Positions 22,200 through 32,027 of a stretch of DNA of 64,000 bases are shown here, one piece after another. Position 1 is the stretch's first letter, and each line of letters starts with the position of its first letter. The notes under the pieces are model-generated. The model searched no databases. It was given only the letters and a program-made list of their open reading frames with translations, and was not told the origin of the DNA. This DNA is from Burkholderia ambifaria AMMD (lineage in GTDB: Bacteria; Pseudomonadota; Gammaproteobacteria; Burkholderiales; Burkholderiaceae). Position numbers and translations under genes: made by a program. Location of the stretch: assembly GCF_000203915.1 (NCBI RefSeq), contig NC_008390.1, positions 3,162,001 to 3,226,000 on the forward strand, given 5' to 3'.

Positions 22200-25100
22200 T
22201 CAATGGAATTCGCGGCTCGACGTGCGCAGGCCGCCGAGCAGCGGCGTCAGATCCTCGAAATGCTGCGCGACGAGGTGCCTCACGTCGCTGACGACCTGCC
22301 ACACGCCCGACACCGCGAGCAGCCGCGAATCGAGTGTTTCGCGGCGCTGCCGCGCGAGCAGCTCGGGTCGCACGATCACGTTCACGCACCCCGTTTCGTC
22401 CTCGAGCGTCATGAACATCACGCCTTTCGCGGTGCCCGGCATCTGGCGGGCCGTCACGATGCCGCACGCGCGCGCGAGCCGGCCGTCGGAGCGATCGCGC
22501 AGCTCGGCCGCGGACGACAGCCGCTGCGCGCGCAACGCGGGCCGCAGCAGTGCGACGGGATGGCGGTTCAGCGTGAGGCCAGTGGTGTCGTAGTCGGCGA
22601 GGATGTCGTCGGCTTCCGACGGTGCGCCGAGCGCGGGTTTCTCGGGTTCGTCGATCGGCGCGGCCGCGAGGAGGTCGCGCTCGGGTGCCGCGGCGACGGC
22701 CTGCCACAACGCATCGCGACGATGGCCGGCGAGCGTCACGAGCGCGTTCGCGGCGGCAAGCGCCTCGAGATCGCGGCGTTCGAGTTGCGCGCGGCGGGCC
22801 AGCACGTCGACGTTGTCGAACGGGCCGGCCGCGCGCGCCGCTTCGATACGGCGCGCGGCGGCTTCGCCGAGGCCGCGCACGAGCGACAGGCCGAGCCGCA
22901 CGGCGGGCTGGCCGTGCGGCGGCGGCTGATCGGGCAGCGCTTCGAGCGACGCCTCCCAGTTGCTGAGCGTGACGTCGATCGGCAGGACCTGCACGCCGTG
23001 ACGCTTCGCGTCCTGCACGAGCTGCGACGGTGGATAGAACCCCATCGGCTGGCTGTTCAGCAGCGCGGCGAGGAAGATCGCCGGTTCGTGGCATTTGAGC
23101 CAGCTGCTGGCATAGGCGAGTTTCGCGAAGCTGGCTGCGTGGCTTTCGGGGAAACCGTATTCGCCGAAGCCTTTGATCTGCTCGAAGATCTGTTCGGCGA
23201 ATTCGCGTGTGTAGCCGCGTTCGAGCATGCCGTTCACGATCTTGTCGTGATACGGGCCGAGATCGCCCCTGCGCTTCCAGGCCGCCATCGCACGACGTAA
23301 CCGGTCGGCCTCGCCGGGCGTGAAACCGGCTGCGACGATCGCGATCTGCATCACCTGTTCCTGGAAGATCGGAACGCCGAGCGTGCGCTCGAGCACGACC
23401 CTGAGCGCATCGCTCGGATAGGTAATCTCCCCTTCCTCTTCGCCCGCCTGGATCCTGCGCCGCTTCAGGTACGGATGCACGGCACCGCCCTGGATCGGCC
23501 CCGGCCGCACGATCGACACCTCGACCACCAGATCGTAATAGTTGCGCGGCTTCAGGCGCGGCAGCATCGACATCTGCGCGCGCGATTCGATCTGGAACAC
23601 GCCGACCGTATCGGCGCGACAGATCATGTCGTAGGTTGCTTCGTCATCCTGCGGAATGTGCTTCAGCGTGAACGGCTGGCCGTCCTCCTGCGGCCCGCGC
23701 CACGCGGTGCGCAAGTCGAAGGCGCGATGCAGCGCCGACAGCATGCCGAGCGCGAGCACGTCCACCTTCATCAGCCCGAGCGCCTCGAGATCGTCCTTGT
23801 CCCACTGGATCACGCGCCGCCCGTCCATCGCCGCGTTCTCGACCGGCACGAGCCGCGTGAGCTTGCCGCGGCTGATCACGAAGCCGCCCGAGTGCTGCGA
23901 CAGGTGACGCGGAAAGTTCAGCAATCGGCCGGCCAGTTCGGCCCACGCGCGAATGATCGGCGTGGCGGGGTCGAGCCCGGTCGACGCGAATTGCTGCAGC
24001 AGGTCGCGACTGCCGTCGAACCAGCGATGCGCCTTCGCGACGCGATCGACCAGCATCGGATCGACACCGAGCGCCTTGCCGGTTTCGCGCAGCACGCCGC
24101 GCGGGCGATACGTCGAGACGGCCGCCGCGAGCGCGGCGCGATCGTGTCCGTATTTTTTGTAGATATGCTGGATCACCTCTTCCCGGCGCTGATGCTCGAA
24201 GTCGACGTCGATGTCGGGCGGCTCGCCGCGCTCCTCGCTGATGAAGCGCTCGAACAGCATCGTGCTCTGCTCGGGATTCACCTCGGTGATGCCGAGGCAA
24301 TAACACACGACCGAGTTCGCCGCCGAGCCGCGGCCCTGGCACAGGATGTTCTGGCTGCGCGCGTATTTGACGATGTCGTAGACGGTCAGGAAGAACGGTT
24401 CGTAGCTCAGCCGCGCGATCAGGTCGAGTTCATAGCGGATCTGCCTCTCGACTTTCTCCGGAATGCCCTGCGGATAACGCGCGGCGGCCCCCGCGAAGGT
24501 CTCCTGTTCCAGATGGCGCGTCGGCGTGAGCCCTTTCGGCACGATCTCGTCGGGATACTCGTACTGAAGCGAGTCGAGCTTGAAGTCGCACGCATCGAGA
24601 ATCGCGCAGGTCTCGTCGAGCTCCTCCGGCGAAAACAGCTTCGCGATGCGCCCACGCGCGCGCAGATGCTGTTCCGCATTCGGCGCGAGCGCATACCCGC
24701 ACTCGGAAACCGGCATCCCGACGCGGATCGCCGTCATCACGTCCTGCAGCGGCTTGCAGGAGCGCCGATGCATCGTCACGTCGCCGAGCGCGACGATACG
24801 CACGCCGCGCCGCTCGCCGGCCGCGCGAATCTCCTCGCGCTGCGCGCCGTCGAGCGGGCGCTGCAGCTGCACGAGCCCGAGTCGCGCCCGCGCGCCGAAC
24901 GTCGCGCGAAACCAGGCGACCTGCGCATCGAGTACGTCCGCACGCACCGGATACGTGGGGACGAGAATCGCGAAGCAGTCGGGCATGCCGCGCAAGTGGG
25001 CGAACTCCGCGGGCGGCGCCGACAGCATCCTCGACGTCAGCCGGTATGTGCCCTTCGGCGACGCCATGCGCCGCCACGAGATCAGCTCGGACAGGTTGCC

Positions 25101-25415
25101 GTAGCCCTCGCGGTTCTGCGCGAGCAGCACGAGCCCGAACGCGCCGGGGCCCGGATCGTGGCCGGGGGTGACTTCATCGGGCGTTACTTCGAAGAACGAA
25201 CCGACGATCAGCGGCAGCCCTTGCGCCTTCGCCGCGACATGCATGCGCGGTGCGCCGGCGAGCGAGCATTCGTCAGTGATCGCGATCCCGCGATAGCCGA
25301 GCTCGGCGGCGCGCTCGACCAGTTCCTCCGCATGCGACGCGCCATGCAGGAACGAGAAGTTCGAACGACAGAACAATTCCGCGTAATCGGGCAGCCAACT
25401 GAATTCGGCAACCAT
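22200..25415 (-). CDS. dnaE2: Error-prone DNA polymerase DnaE2
   Basis: C-family polymerase of the SOS mutagenesis cassette, used in translesion synthesis with ImuA and ImuB. The 1071-residue product has the N-terminal PHP domain (AELFCRSNFSFLHGASHAEELVERA...), the polymerase palm with CQGRGSAANSVVCYCLGIT and RGEPPDIDVDFEHQRREEVIQHIYKKYG near 350-410, then the tandem HhH and OB regions. It starts six bases after the imuB stop, consistent with translational coupling. Replicative DnaE is not in this window. Confidence 0.95.
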   Translation of the reverse strand: MVAEFSWLPDYAELFCRSNFSFLHGASHAEELVERAAELGYRGIAITDECSLAGAPRMHVAAKAQGLPLIVGSFFEVTPDEVTPGHDPGPGAFGLVLLAQNREGYGNLSELISWRRMASPKGTYRLTSRMLSAPPAEFAHLRGMPDCFAILVPTYPVRADVLDAQVAWFRATFGARARLGLVQLQRPLDGAQREEIRAAGERRGVRIVALGDVTMHRRSCKPLQDVMTAIRVGMPVSECGYALAPNAEQHLRARGRIAKLFSPEELDETCAILDACDFKLDSLQYEYPDEIVPKGLTPTRHLEQETFAGAAARYPQGIPEKVERQIRYELDLIARLSYEPFFLTVYDIVKYARSQNILCQGRGSAANSVVCYCLGITEVNPEQSTMLFERFISEERGEPPDIDVDFEHQRREEVIQHIYKKYGHDRAALAAAVSTYRPRGVLRETGKALGVDPMLVDRVAKAHRWFDGSRDLLQQFASTGLDPATPIIRAWAELAGRLLNFPRHLSQHSGGFVISRGKLTRLVPVENAAMDGRRVIQWDKDDLEALGLMKVDVLALGMLSALHRAFDLRTAWRGPQEDGQPFTLKHIPQDDEATYDMICRADTVGVFQIESRAQMSMLPRLKPRNYYDLVVEVSIVRPGPIQGGAVHPYLKRRRIQAGEEEGEITYPSDALRVVLERTLGVPIFQEQVMQIAIVAAGFTPGEADRLRRAMAAWKRRGDLGPYHDKIVNGMLERGYTREFAEQIFEQIKGFGEYGFPESHAASFAKLAYASSWLKCHEPAIFLAALLNSQPMGFYPPSQLVQDAKRHGVQVLPIDVTLSNWEASLEALPDQPPPHGQPAVRLGLSLVRGLGEAAARRIEAARAAGPFDNVDVLARRAQLERRDLEALAAANALVTLAGHRRDALWQAVAAAPERDLLAAAPIDEPEKPALGAPSEADDILADYDTTGLTLNRHPVALLRPALRAQRLSSAAELRDRSDGRLARACGIVTARQMPGTAKGVMFMTLEDETGCVNVIVRPELLARQRRETLDSRLLAVSGVWQVVSDVRHLVAQHFEDLTPLLGGLRTSSREFH

Positions 25416-25421
25416 CGCCGC

Positions 25422-26909
25422 TCACCCGAACAGGCCGTGCAGGAACCAGTGCGGATCCGCCTGGCTGCTCAACCGCTCCTGAAAGACCCAGTAGCACGCG
25501 CCGGCCTCGTCCTGCGCGACGTAGTAGTCGCGCGCCACGAGCTGACCGTCGAACCACCCGGCCTCGATCCGCTCGGGCGACGACATCATCCTGAGCGGCG
25601 TATGGAACACCGGCCGGTTCGCGCGCATCAGCAGCGGCTGCGGCTCGGCCAGCAGCCACGCGGGACGCGGCGGCGCAGCCGGCAGGCCGCCTGCCGGCTT
25701 GCCCGCCTGCGCATCGAGCGGCAGCCAGCGGTTCGCCGCTTCGGGCCGGTGATCGGCAACGGGGGCCGCGCGCAGCACGTTCTCCGCGCCGAGCCGCGCG
25801 ACCAGCAGCTCGAACAGCCGCGCACGCGTTTCTTTCGTGCCGCCCGGCTCGGGAAAGAGATCGTCGGCCGGCGGCGCGACCGATTCGACACGCGTGGCCG
25901 TGAGCCGCACCGCGATCACCGCGGCCGGCAACTCGACGCGCGCGAGCCGCTCGCCGAGCAGCCGCATGAAGTGCGCTTCGTCGCGCACGGGCGCGGCGAA
26001 CGCGAGTTCGAGCGGCGTCGGCGGCACGGCCTGGCGGCCGCGCTCGTGCTCGAGCTCGAAGGTCATCGCGGCCAGCGACAGCTGCCGCGCGGCCAGCCAG
26101 CCGCACAGCTGCACGACGAGCCGCCGCGCGACGAACAGCACGGCTTCCGCGTATTCGACGCGTTCCGCCAATTCGAGCCGCACGTCGAACACGGGCGGCA
26201 CGGCCATCCACGCGAGCGGCTCGACCGCATCGCCGTACGCGCGATCGAGCGCGGCGAGCAGCGCGGGGCCGCAGCGGCGCTGCAGCCCCGCGCGCGGCAG
26301 GCGGCGCAGATCGGCGAGCGTGCGGCAGCCGAGGCCGTCGAACCAGCCCGCATACGGGCGCGCGTCGGGCAGCAGCACGCACGGCAAACGATCGAGCGCA
26401 CGGATAAGCGAAGCCGGCCCGGCCACGCGGCGCCGGATACGCGCACGCGCCGACGTGCGCGCGAGCAGCCACGCGCCGCGCCCGGTCGGCGCGGCGGACA
26501 GGCGCGCCGCATAGCCGAGCGCCGCGAGCGTCGCGCGCACCTGGCGGCACAGCGACGGCAGGCCGCCGAACAGGCGCAGGCTCGGGCCGACGTCGACGAG
26601 CAGCGTCGCTTCGTCGTCGAGCGCGACGCACGGCGAGAAGCGCAGCAACGCGAGCGCGACCGCGCGCAGCGCATCGGCCTCGCGGGCGGGATCGCGTTCG
26701 ACGAGCCGCGTGTCGGGCGCGAGCGTCAGCACGCCGCCGCGCTTCATGCCCGCGCGCACGCCCTGCCGGCGCGCGGCCGCATCGGCGATCAGCACGACAC
26801 CCTGCTCGAGCACCGCGCAGCCGGCCGCACCGGCCTCTGCGTCAGACGGCGGCGGGGCGCACACGTCGAGCGGCAGGCGCGGCAGATGGATGCCGAGCAA
26901 GACGCGCAT
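25422..26909 (-). CDS. imuB: Y-family-like mutagenesis protein ImuB
   Basis: 495-residue Y-family DNA polymerase relative that acts as the hub linking DnaE2 and the sliding clamp rather than as a polymerase. It begins MRVLLGIHLPRLPLDVCAPP, where active Y-polymerases have the DxDxFFA metal motif, so the usual catalytic acidic residues are missing here, as in other ImuB proteins. A possible clamp-binding DLFPEP segment occurs near 350. ATG 26909 has GGAG upstream; the longer frame to 26999 is rejected. It overlaps imuA by 68 bases. Confidence 0.9.
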   Translation of the reverse strand: MRVLLGIHLPRLPLDVCAPPPSDAEAGAAGCAVLEQGVVLIADAAARRQGVRAGMKRGGVLTLAPDTRLVERDPAREADALRAVALALLRFSPCVALDDEATLLVDVGPSLRLFGGLPSLCRQVRATLAALGYAARLSAAPTGRGAWLLARTSARARIRRRVAGPASLIRALDRLPCVLLPDARPYAGWFDGLGCRTLADLRRLPRAGLQRRCGPALLAALDRAYGDAVEPLAWMAVPPVFDVRLELAERVEYAEAVLFVARRLVVQLCGWLAARQLSLAAMTFELEHERGRQAVPPTPLELAFAAPVRDEAHFMRLLGERLARVELPAAVIAVRLTATRVESVAPPADDLFPEPGGTKETRARLFELLVARLGAENVLRAAPVADHRPEAANRWLPLDAQAGKPAGGLPAAPPRPAWLLAEPQPLLMRANRPVFHTPLRMMSSPERIEAGWFDGQLVARDYYVAQDEAGACYWVFQERLSSQADPHWFLHGLFG

Positions 26910-27549
26910 AGCGGCTCTCCACGATGGGCGATGGCAAATCGAGCGTGAGCGGCTCGCTGCGCGCGGGCCCCCGACGCTTGACGATGTCGAGCGACACACC
27001 GCCCGGCATCGGATGCAGCGCGACGCGCAGCACGGCCGGCGACGGCTGCCGCGCGCCCGCCAGCGGGCGCAGCATCACGAACAGCGTGTCGCCGGTGCGC
27101 GCGGCCGCGAGATGTAGACGCCGCAGCGCGTCGGGCCGTGCGTCCTGCCACAGCAGCAGCGCACCGCAGCAGCCCGTCTTGAGCGCCTGCTCGGCGGCCC
27201 ACAACGCATCGGTGCGGCTGCCGGCGCGCAGCCACAGCAGCGCGTCGGACGGCACGCCGAGACCGGCCAGCGCGCTCGCATGCGGCGAGTGCGGCGGCGC
27301 GACGAGCGCGAGCGGACGCCGTGCGCTGACGGTACGCGCGAGCGCCGGCGCGAGCAGCCGCATCTCGCCGCAGCCCGGCTGCGCGGCCAGCAGTTCGACG
27401 AGGCCGCCGACCGGCCAGCCGCCGCCCGGCAGTTCGGCGGACAGCGGCGCGAAGCCCGTGTCGATCGTGCGCGGACCGCCGCGCGCCAGCTGCGAGCCGC
27501 GCCAGAGCGACGGATGCAGGGATTCGGGAGAAATGGAGGATGCGAGCAT
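26842..27549 (-). CDS. imuA: RecA-like SOS mutagenesis protein ImuA
   Basis: 235-residue RecA/SulA-related protein that begins each imuA-imuB-dnaE2 cassette and is needed for the mutasome. The N-terminal part reads IDTGFAPLSAELPGGGWPVGGLVELLAAQPGCGEMRLLAPAL, the RecA-like core without a canonical GxxxxGKT Walker A (GCGEMRL instead). ATG 27549 is chosen because it follows the LexA-box promoter; the frame extends much further upstream without a sensible protein. The 68-base overlap with imuB is unusually long for an operon. Confidence 0.85.
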   Translation of the reverse strand: MLASSISPESLHPSLWRGSQLARGGPRTIDTGFAPLSAELPGGGWPVGGLVELLAAQPGCGEMRLLAPALARTVSARRPLALVAPPHSPHASALAGLGVPSDALLWLRAGSRTDALWAAEQALKTGCCGALLLWQDARPDALRRLHLAAARTGDTLFVMLRPLAGARQPSPAVLRVALHPMPGGVSLDIVKRRGPARSEPLTLDLPSPIVESRYARLARHPSAAPAARRVRPAAV

Positions 27550-27563
27550 GACGCCACCCACAA

Positions 27564-27579
27564 CTGTATGGATATACAG
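27564..27579. promoter_or_regulatory. LexA (SOS) box
   Basis: CTGTATGGATATACAG, the CTG-N10-CAG SOS box with AT-rich core, 15 bases upstream of the imuA ATG and positioned to block its promoter. It predicts DNA-damage induction of imuA-imuB-dnaE2. Confidence 0.93.
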
Positions 27580-27753
27580 TATATGGCAATGCGCTCGCGT
27601 CGCACAGTACTGGTACGAAACCGGTACTTTCGTCGGAGGAAAAACAGGGGAAGCCGACGGCGGTCCGCGCACGGTATCGGCGCAACGCGTCAGCCGCGCT
27701 TGCGGCTTTACGCTATGCTGTCCGCCGACCCCATCCCCACCTTCGGAGGGCAC

Positions 27754-28062
27754 ATGAAACGGGCGATCCGTGCGCTCGCGTGTGCGGCCATTGCACTGGT
27801 GCTGCCGGGCGCGGCATTCGCGCTGGGCGACGACTACGCGCAGTACGACGACTGCATGCTCAACGCGCTGCGCGAAAGCCGTAACGGCGCGGCGGCCCAG
27901 CTGATCCAGCGCTCGTGCGATGCGCTGTACCGCAACAACGCGATGCTGCTGCCACGCGAGCGGCGCTTTCACGAGTGCGTCGTGCAGTCGCTGCCGGGCG
28001 TACGCGACAACTACGCGATCCAGCAGATCATGTCGATCTGCTCGCGGCGCGGCGAGATGTGA
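27754..28062 (+). CDS. Small exported four-cysteine protein
   Basis: 102-residue precursor with a signal peptide (about 1-24, ending GAAFA|L). The mature protein has exactly four cysteines (DDCML, RSCDA, HECVV, SICSR), suggesting two disulfides in the periplasm. This fits the small VF_A0006-type four-cysteine family recalled from proteobacterial annotation, function unknown. ATG 27754 is preceded by GGAGGG. It is divergent from imuA across 204 bases that include the LexA box, so SOS-linked expression is possible but not shown. Confidence 0.75.
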   Translation: MKRAIRALACAAIALVLPGAAFALGDDYAQYDDCMLNALRESRNGAAAQLIQRSCDALYRNNAMLLPRERRFHECVVQSLPGVRDNYAIQQIMSICSRRGEM

Positions 28063-28115
28063 GCACGCGCCGACCGCCTGGCGCCGGGTGGCCGTCCAGC
28101 GGCCACGCCAATGAA

Positions 28116-28142
28116 AAAGGGCCTGTGCGAGACAGGCCCTTT
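28116..28142. terminator. Terminator between four-cysteine gene and metQ
   Basis: AAAGGGCCTGT/ACAGGCCCTTT stem with a 5-base loop; it can serve both convergent genes. Confidence 0.88.
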
Positions 28143-28179
28143 CGTTTCAGGTTTCAGCGGTCCGACCGCGGTGCGGCGT

Positions 28180-28995
28180 TCAGAACGACGCGACCATCGA
28201 GCCCTTGAACTGCTTCTTGATGAATTCCCGCACTTCCGGCGACTGGTACGCCTTGACCAGCTTCTTCACCCACGGCTGGTCCTTGTCCTTCGCGCGCACG
28301 GCGATCACGTTCGCGTACGGGCTCGTCAGCGATTCGAGCGCGATCGCGTCCTTGGTCGGCTGCAGGTTGGCGGCGAGCGCGTAGTTCGTGTTGATCACGG
28401 CCGCGTCGACGTCCGACAGCACCCGCGGCAGTTGCGCGGCGTCGAGCTCGGAGATCTTCAGCTTCTTCGGGTTCTCGGCGATGTCGAGCACCGTCGCGTT
28501 GTTGCCGCCCGTGCCGGCGCCCGCCTTCAGCTTGATCACGCCTTGCGTCTGCAGCAGCAGCAGCGCGCGGTTCTCGTTCGACGGATCGTTCGGCACCGCG
28601 AGCTTCGCGCCTTGCGGCAGGTCCTTCAGCGACTTGAACTTCTTCGAGTACACGCCGATCGGCGAGATGTAGGTCAGGCCCGCGGTGACGAGCTTGTAGC
28701 CGCGCTGCTTCACCTGGCTGTCGAGGTAGGGCTGGTGCTGGAAGCTGTTCGCGTCGAGGTCGCCCGAATCGAGCGCCGCGTTCGGCTGCACGTAGTCGTT
28801 GAACTCGACGACCTTCACGTTCAGGCCTTGCTTCTCCTTCGCGACCTTCTGCACGACCTGCCACACTTCCGAATCCGGACCGGCGACCGTGCCGACCTTG
28901 ATCACCTTGTCTTCGGCGTGCGCACCCGCCGACAGCGTCAGCGCGGCACCGGTGGCCAGCACGGAAAATACCTTCAGGAGACTGCGACGCTTCAT
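28180..28995 (-). CDS. metQ: NlpA/MetQ-family methionine-binding protein
   Basis: 271-residue periplasmic substrate-binding protein of the D/L-methionine ABC uptake family. It has a signal peptide (MKRRSLLKVFSVLATGAALTLSAGAHA) without a clear lipobox cysteine, then the conserved core KVGTVAGPDSEVWQVVQKVAKEK, NDYVQPNAALDSGDLDANSFQHQPYL and VPNDPSNENRALLLLQ. No metN ATPase or metI permease gene is adjacent, so it probably works with transporter parts encoded elsewhere. Its promoter region (28996-29171) contains nothing recognised. Ligand is inferred. Confidence 0.85.
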   Translation of the reverse strand: MKRRSLLKVFSVLATGAALTLSAGAHAEDKVIKVGTVAGPDSEVWQVVQKVAKEKQGLNVKVVEFNDYVQPNAALDSGDLDANSFQHQPYLDSQVKQRGYKLVTAGLTYISPIGVYSKKFKSLKDLPQGAKLAVPNDPSNENRALLLLQTQGVIKLKAGAGTGGNNATVLDIAENPKKLKISELDAAQLPRVLSDVDAAVINTNYALAANLQPTKDAIALESLTSPYANVIAVRAKDKDQPWVKKLVKAYQSPEVREFIKKQFKGSMVASF

Positions 28996-29171
28996 CTGTT
29001 TCTCGCTTTCTTGCTAACTGAAAATGGGGGCGCGATACGGGTATGCCCGGACTCGCAGGAAGGGGCAAATGGTGTCACAGGATCGGCCGGAAGTGAAATA
29101 CATCCCGCTCATATGGGTATGCACCGCGGCCGTGCCGGCAGCGTGCGGGCGACTCGGCCGTTAGTTGCACT

Positions 29172-30737
29172 TCAGCGAAGGCCGCCGGCATCGCCGACCC
29201 GGAACGCGCCGATCGCGCCGCGCAGCCGCCCGGCCTGCTCCTGAAGCGACGCCGCGGCCGCGGCGGCCTCTTCGACCAGCGCCGCGTTCTGCTGCGTGAC
29301 CTGGTCCATCTGCGTGACCGCGCGCCCGACCTGCGTGATGCCGCTCGCCTGCTCTTCGGACGCGGCCGCGATCTCGCCCATGATGTCGGTCACGCGCGCG
29401 ACCGCCTGCAGGATCTCGCCCATCGTCGTGCCGGCCTGGCCGACCAGCGTCGAGCCGTTGCGCACGCGCTCGACCGAAGCGACGATCAGCTCGCGAATCT
29501 CCTTCGCGGCCGTCGCGCTGCGCTGCGCGAGCGAACGTACCTCGCCCGCGACCACCGCGAAGCCGCGCCCCTGCTCGCCGGCGCGCGCGGCCTCGACCGC
29601 CGCGTTCAGCGCGAGGATGTTGGTCTGGAATGCGATGCCCTCGATCACGCCGATGATGTCGGCGATCTTGCGCGAGCTGTCGTCGATCTCGCCCATCGTG
29701 CCGATCACGCGGTTCACGACGTCGTTGCCCGCCCGCGCGATCTCCGATGCGTTGTTCGCGAGCCCGCTCGCCTGCCGCGCGTTGTCGGCGTTCTGCTTCA
29801 CCGTCGCGGTCAGTTGCTCCATGCTCGCGGCCGTTTCTTCCAGCGAGGCGGCCTGCTCCTCGGTGCGCTGCGACAGGTCGTCGTTGCCGGACGCGATCTC
29901 GCGGCTCGCCGACGCGATCGACTCGGCCGCCTGGCGGATCCCGCCGATCGTCGCCTGAAGGCGCGCCTGCATGTCGTGCATCGCCGCCATCATGCTCGTG
30001 CTGTCGCCCGCGCGCACCGGCACCGGCCGCGTCAGGTCGCCCTGCGCGATGCGACTCGCCAGCGCGGCCGCTTCATCGGGCTCGCCGCCGAGGCGGCCCC
30101 GCACGTTGCGGATGATCACGAGCATCGCCGCGCTGATCACGAAGCCGATCACCAGCACGACCGCGAGGTGACCGAACAGCGTCCGGTAGTAGACGGTATC
30201 GATGTCCTTCAGGAATACGCCGCTGGAGATGTTCCAGTCCCACGGCGCGAAGCGCGTGACGTAGCTGATCTTCGGCACCGCGGTCTCGCTGTGCGGCAGC
30301 CGCCCGCGATATTCGGCGAAGCCGCTGCCGGTCGCCTTCGCGGCGTTCAGGATCGTGACGAACAGCGGCTTGCCGTCCGGATCGAGATAGTCGCCGACCT
30401 GCGTGCCGACCAGCTTCGGCAGCGTCGGATGCATCAGCACGACGGGTTTCGAATCCATCACGAACACGTAGCCCGACTCGCCGTAGCGCATCGCCGCCAG
30501 GCTCGCGAGCGCGTCGCGCTTCGCGTCGGCCTCGGGCAGCGTGCCGCTCTGCGCGAGCGCGTGATAGGCGTTGACGATGCCGGCCGCCGATTCGACCAGG
30601 TTGGCGATGCCGGCCTTGCGTTCGGCGAGCATCGTCGCGCGCGTCTCGTACGCGCTCCATGCGCCGACGCCGAGTAGCCCGATCCATACCAGCGCAAGCG
30701 CGAGCCACAGCTTGCGGTTCAAACTCATTCTGCTCAT
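29172..30737 (-). CDS. Methyl-accepting chemotaxis protein
   Basis: 521-residue transmembrane chemoreceptor. Order: TM1 (about 11-30), periplasmic Cache-type sensor (about 35-185, with [22 protein letters not shown] and [15 protein letters not shown]), TM2 (about 188-208), a HAMP-like region, and the cytoplasmic signalling hairpin, whose tip reads [37 protein letters not shown]. The signalling hairpin is of the short type with methylation-helix Gln/Glu pairs. No C-terminal pentapeptide for CheR is seen. It stands alone; the ligand is unknown. Confidence 0.92.
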   Translation of the reverse strand: MSRMSLNRKLWLALALVWIGLLGVGAWSAYETRATMLAERKAGIANLVESAAGIVNAYHALAQSGTLPEADAKRDALASLAAMRYGESGYVFVMDSKPVVLMHPTLPKLVGTQVGDYLDPDGKPLFVTILNAAKATGSGFAEYRGRLPHSETAVPKISYVTRFAPWDWNISSGVFLKDIDTVYYRTLFGHLAVVLVIGFVISAAMLVIIRNVRGRLGGEPDEAAALASRIAQGDLTRPVPVRAGDSTSMMAAMHDMQARLQATIGGIRQAAESIASASREIASGNDDLSQRTEEQAASLEETAASMEQLTATVKQNADNARQASGLANNASEIARAGNDVVNRVIGTMGEIDDSSRKIADIIGVIEGIAFQTNILALNAAVEAARAGEQGRGFAVVAGEVRSLAQRSATAAKEIRELIVASVERVRNGSTLVGQAGTTMGEILQAVARVTDIMGEIAAASEEQASGITQVGRAVTQMDQVTQQNAALVEEAAAAAASLQEQAGRLRGAIGAFRVGDAGGLR

Positions 30738-30941
30738 CTGCTGCCTCGTCGTCGAAGTCGATACCGTGCGCGCGAACGGCCGGTCGCGCGCAAACGGTTG
30801 CCCCCGTATTTACGGCAGCGAGACTTACAACTTGAATACACGCGGCCGACGCACGACGGCCGGCACGACATGGAGCAGCCGCTGTGCTAAAAAGACCGGC
30901 TGGCCGGCGCGACACGCACCGGCGACATTCCGGGGCCATCC

Positions 30942-31232
30942 ATGTACGTCATCGACATCCATTACCACGCGTCGCTCGAACACATCGACGATGCGCTCGA
31001 ACGCCACCGTGCGTATCTGCAGCCGCTGTTCGAGCGCGGCATCTTCATCGCGGCGGGGCCGAAGGTGCCGCGCAAAGGCGGCGTGATCCTCGCGGCCCGC
31101 ATCGATCGCGACGAACTGGACGCGATCCTCGACACCGATCCGTTCGTGACCGAAGGGCTCGCGACGTATCGGGTGACCGAATTCAAGATCACGCGTGCCG
31201 CGCAGGGTTTCAACGTGCCGGCGCTGCCGTAA
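30942..31232 (+). CDS. YciI-like protein
   Basis: 96-residue alpha/beta protein of the YciI family (ferredoxin-like dimer), with the typical start MYVIDIHYHASLEHIDDALERHRAYLQPLFERG and a conserved His-Asp pair in that segment. Functions in the family are mostly unknown, with a few hydrolase or dehalogenase members. It is divergent from the chemoreceptor gene across 204 bases with no recognised element. Confidence 0.8.
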   Translation: MYVIDIHYHASLEHIDDALERHRAYLQPLFERGIFIAAGPKVPRKGGVILAARIDRDELDAILDTDPFVTEGLATYRVTEFKITRAAQGFNVPALP

Positions 31233-31391
31233 CGCGCGCGAGCGCCGCTGCACGTGCGCAAGCACGCCGCCGCGGCAGTGCGACGCGGCGAATGCAGATC
31301 GAGGGAAAGAAGGAAGCATGCGTGACGGCGCGTCGCGGCCGTCACGCGTGTCGCCGGGCGGGCGCCCGGGCGATCATGCGGCGCGCGCCGC

Positions 31392-32009
31392 TCAGTCGAC
31401 CAGCAGTTTCAGGTCGTGGACCCACGGGCCCGGGCCCTGGCCGTCGCGCACGAACAGGCGCAGCTTGCCGTCGCGATCGAACACGTAGCTCGCGGCGGTG
31501 TGATCCATCGTGTAGCTGCCGGGCGTCTTGCCGGCCACCTTCGCGTAGTACACGCGGAAATCCTTCGTGACCTTCTTGAGCTGCGCTTCGTCGGCCGGCC
31601 GCAGGCCAATGAACGACGGATCGAACGCGGGCACGTACTGGCCGAGCAGCGCGGGCGTGTCGCGCTCCGGATCGACGGTGACGAACAACACCTGCACGCG
31701 CTTCGCCGCGTCGGGCCCGAGCTGCTTCAGCGCCTCGGACAGTTCGGCCATCGTGGTCGGACACACGTCCGGACAGTGCGTATAACCGAAGAACATCACG
31801 ACGGCACGGCCCTTGAAGTCGGCGAGCGTGCGCACCTTGCCGGTCGTGTCGGGCAGCGAGAAATCGCTGCCGAACTGCGTGTTGCCGGTGATGTCGAGAT
31901 TCTGGAATTTCGGCGCGTTGTCGCAGCCCGCGAGCAGCGTGGCTGCCGCGAATGCGCAGGTGAGCATCCAGCCTTGGCGCGCGCGGCGCCCGAACCGTGA
32001 ATGGAGCAT
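31392..32009 (-). CDS. SCO1/SenC copper chaperone
   Basis: 205-residue lipoprotein-like Sco protein that helps load the CuA site of cytochrome oxidase. It has a signal peptide with lipobox LLAGC near 28, the copper/thiol motif CPDVCP (CxxxC, near 75) and the downstream ligand His in YTMDHTAASYVFD. Placed last in the assembly-gene run after ctaB. ATG 32009 is used; a TTG three codons upstream (32018) is also possible, as no strong ribosome site distinguishes them. Confidence 0.9.
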   Translation of the reverse strand: MLHSRFGRRARQGWMLTCAFAAATLLAGCDNAPKFQNLDITGNTQFGSDFSLPDTTGKVRTLADFKGRAVVMFFGYTHCPDVCPTTMAELSEALKQLGPDAAKRVQVLFVTVDPERDTPALLGQYVPAFDPSFIGLRPADEAQLKKVTKDFRVYYAKVAGKTPGSYTMDHTAASYVFDRDGKLRLFVRDGQGPGPWVHDLKLLVD

Positions 32010-32027
32010 TGCGTTCAAACCGTGCGG

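Noticed and set aside
23475..26948. 1157-codon plus-strand frame antisense to dnaE2 and imuB
   Set aside because: Shadow frame in GC-rich sequence; no start site or recognised domain.
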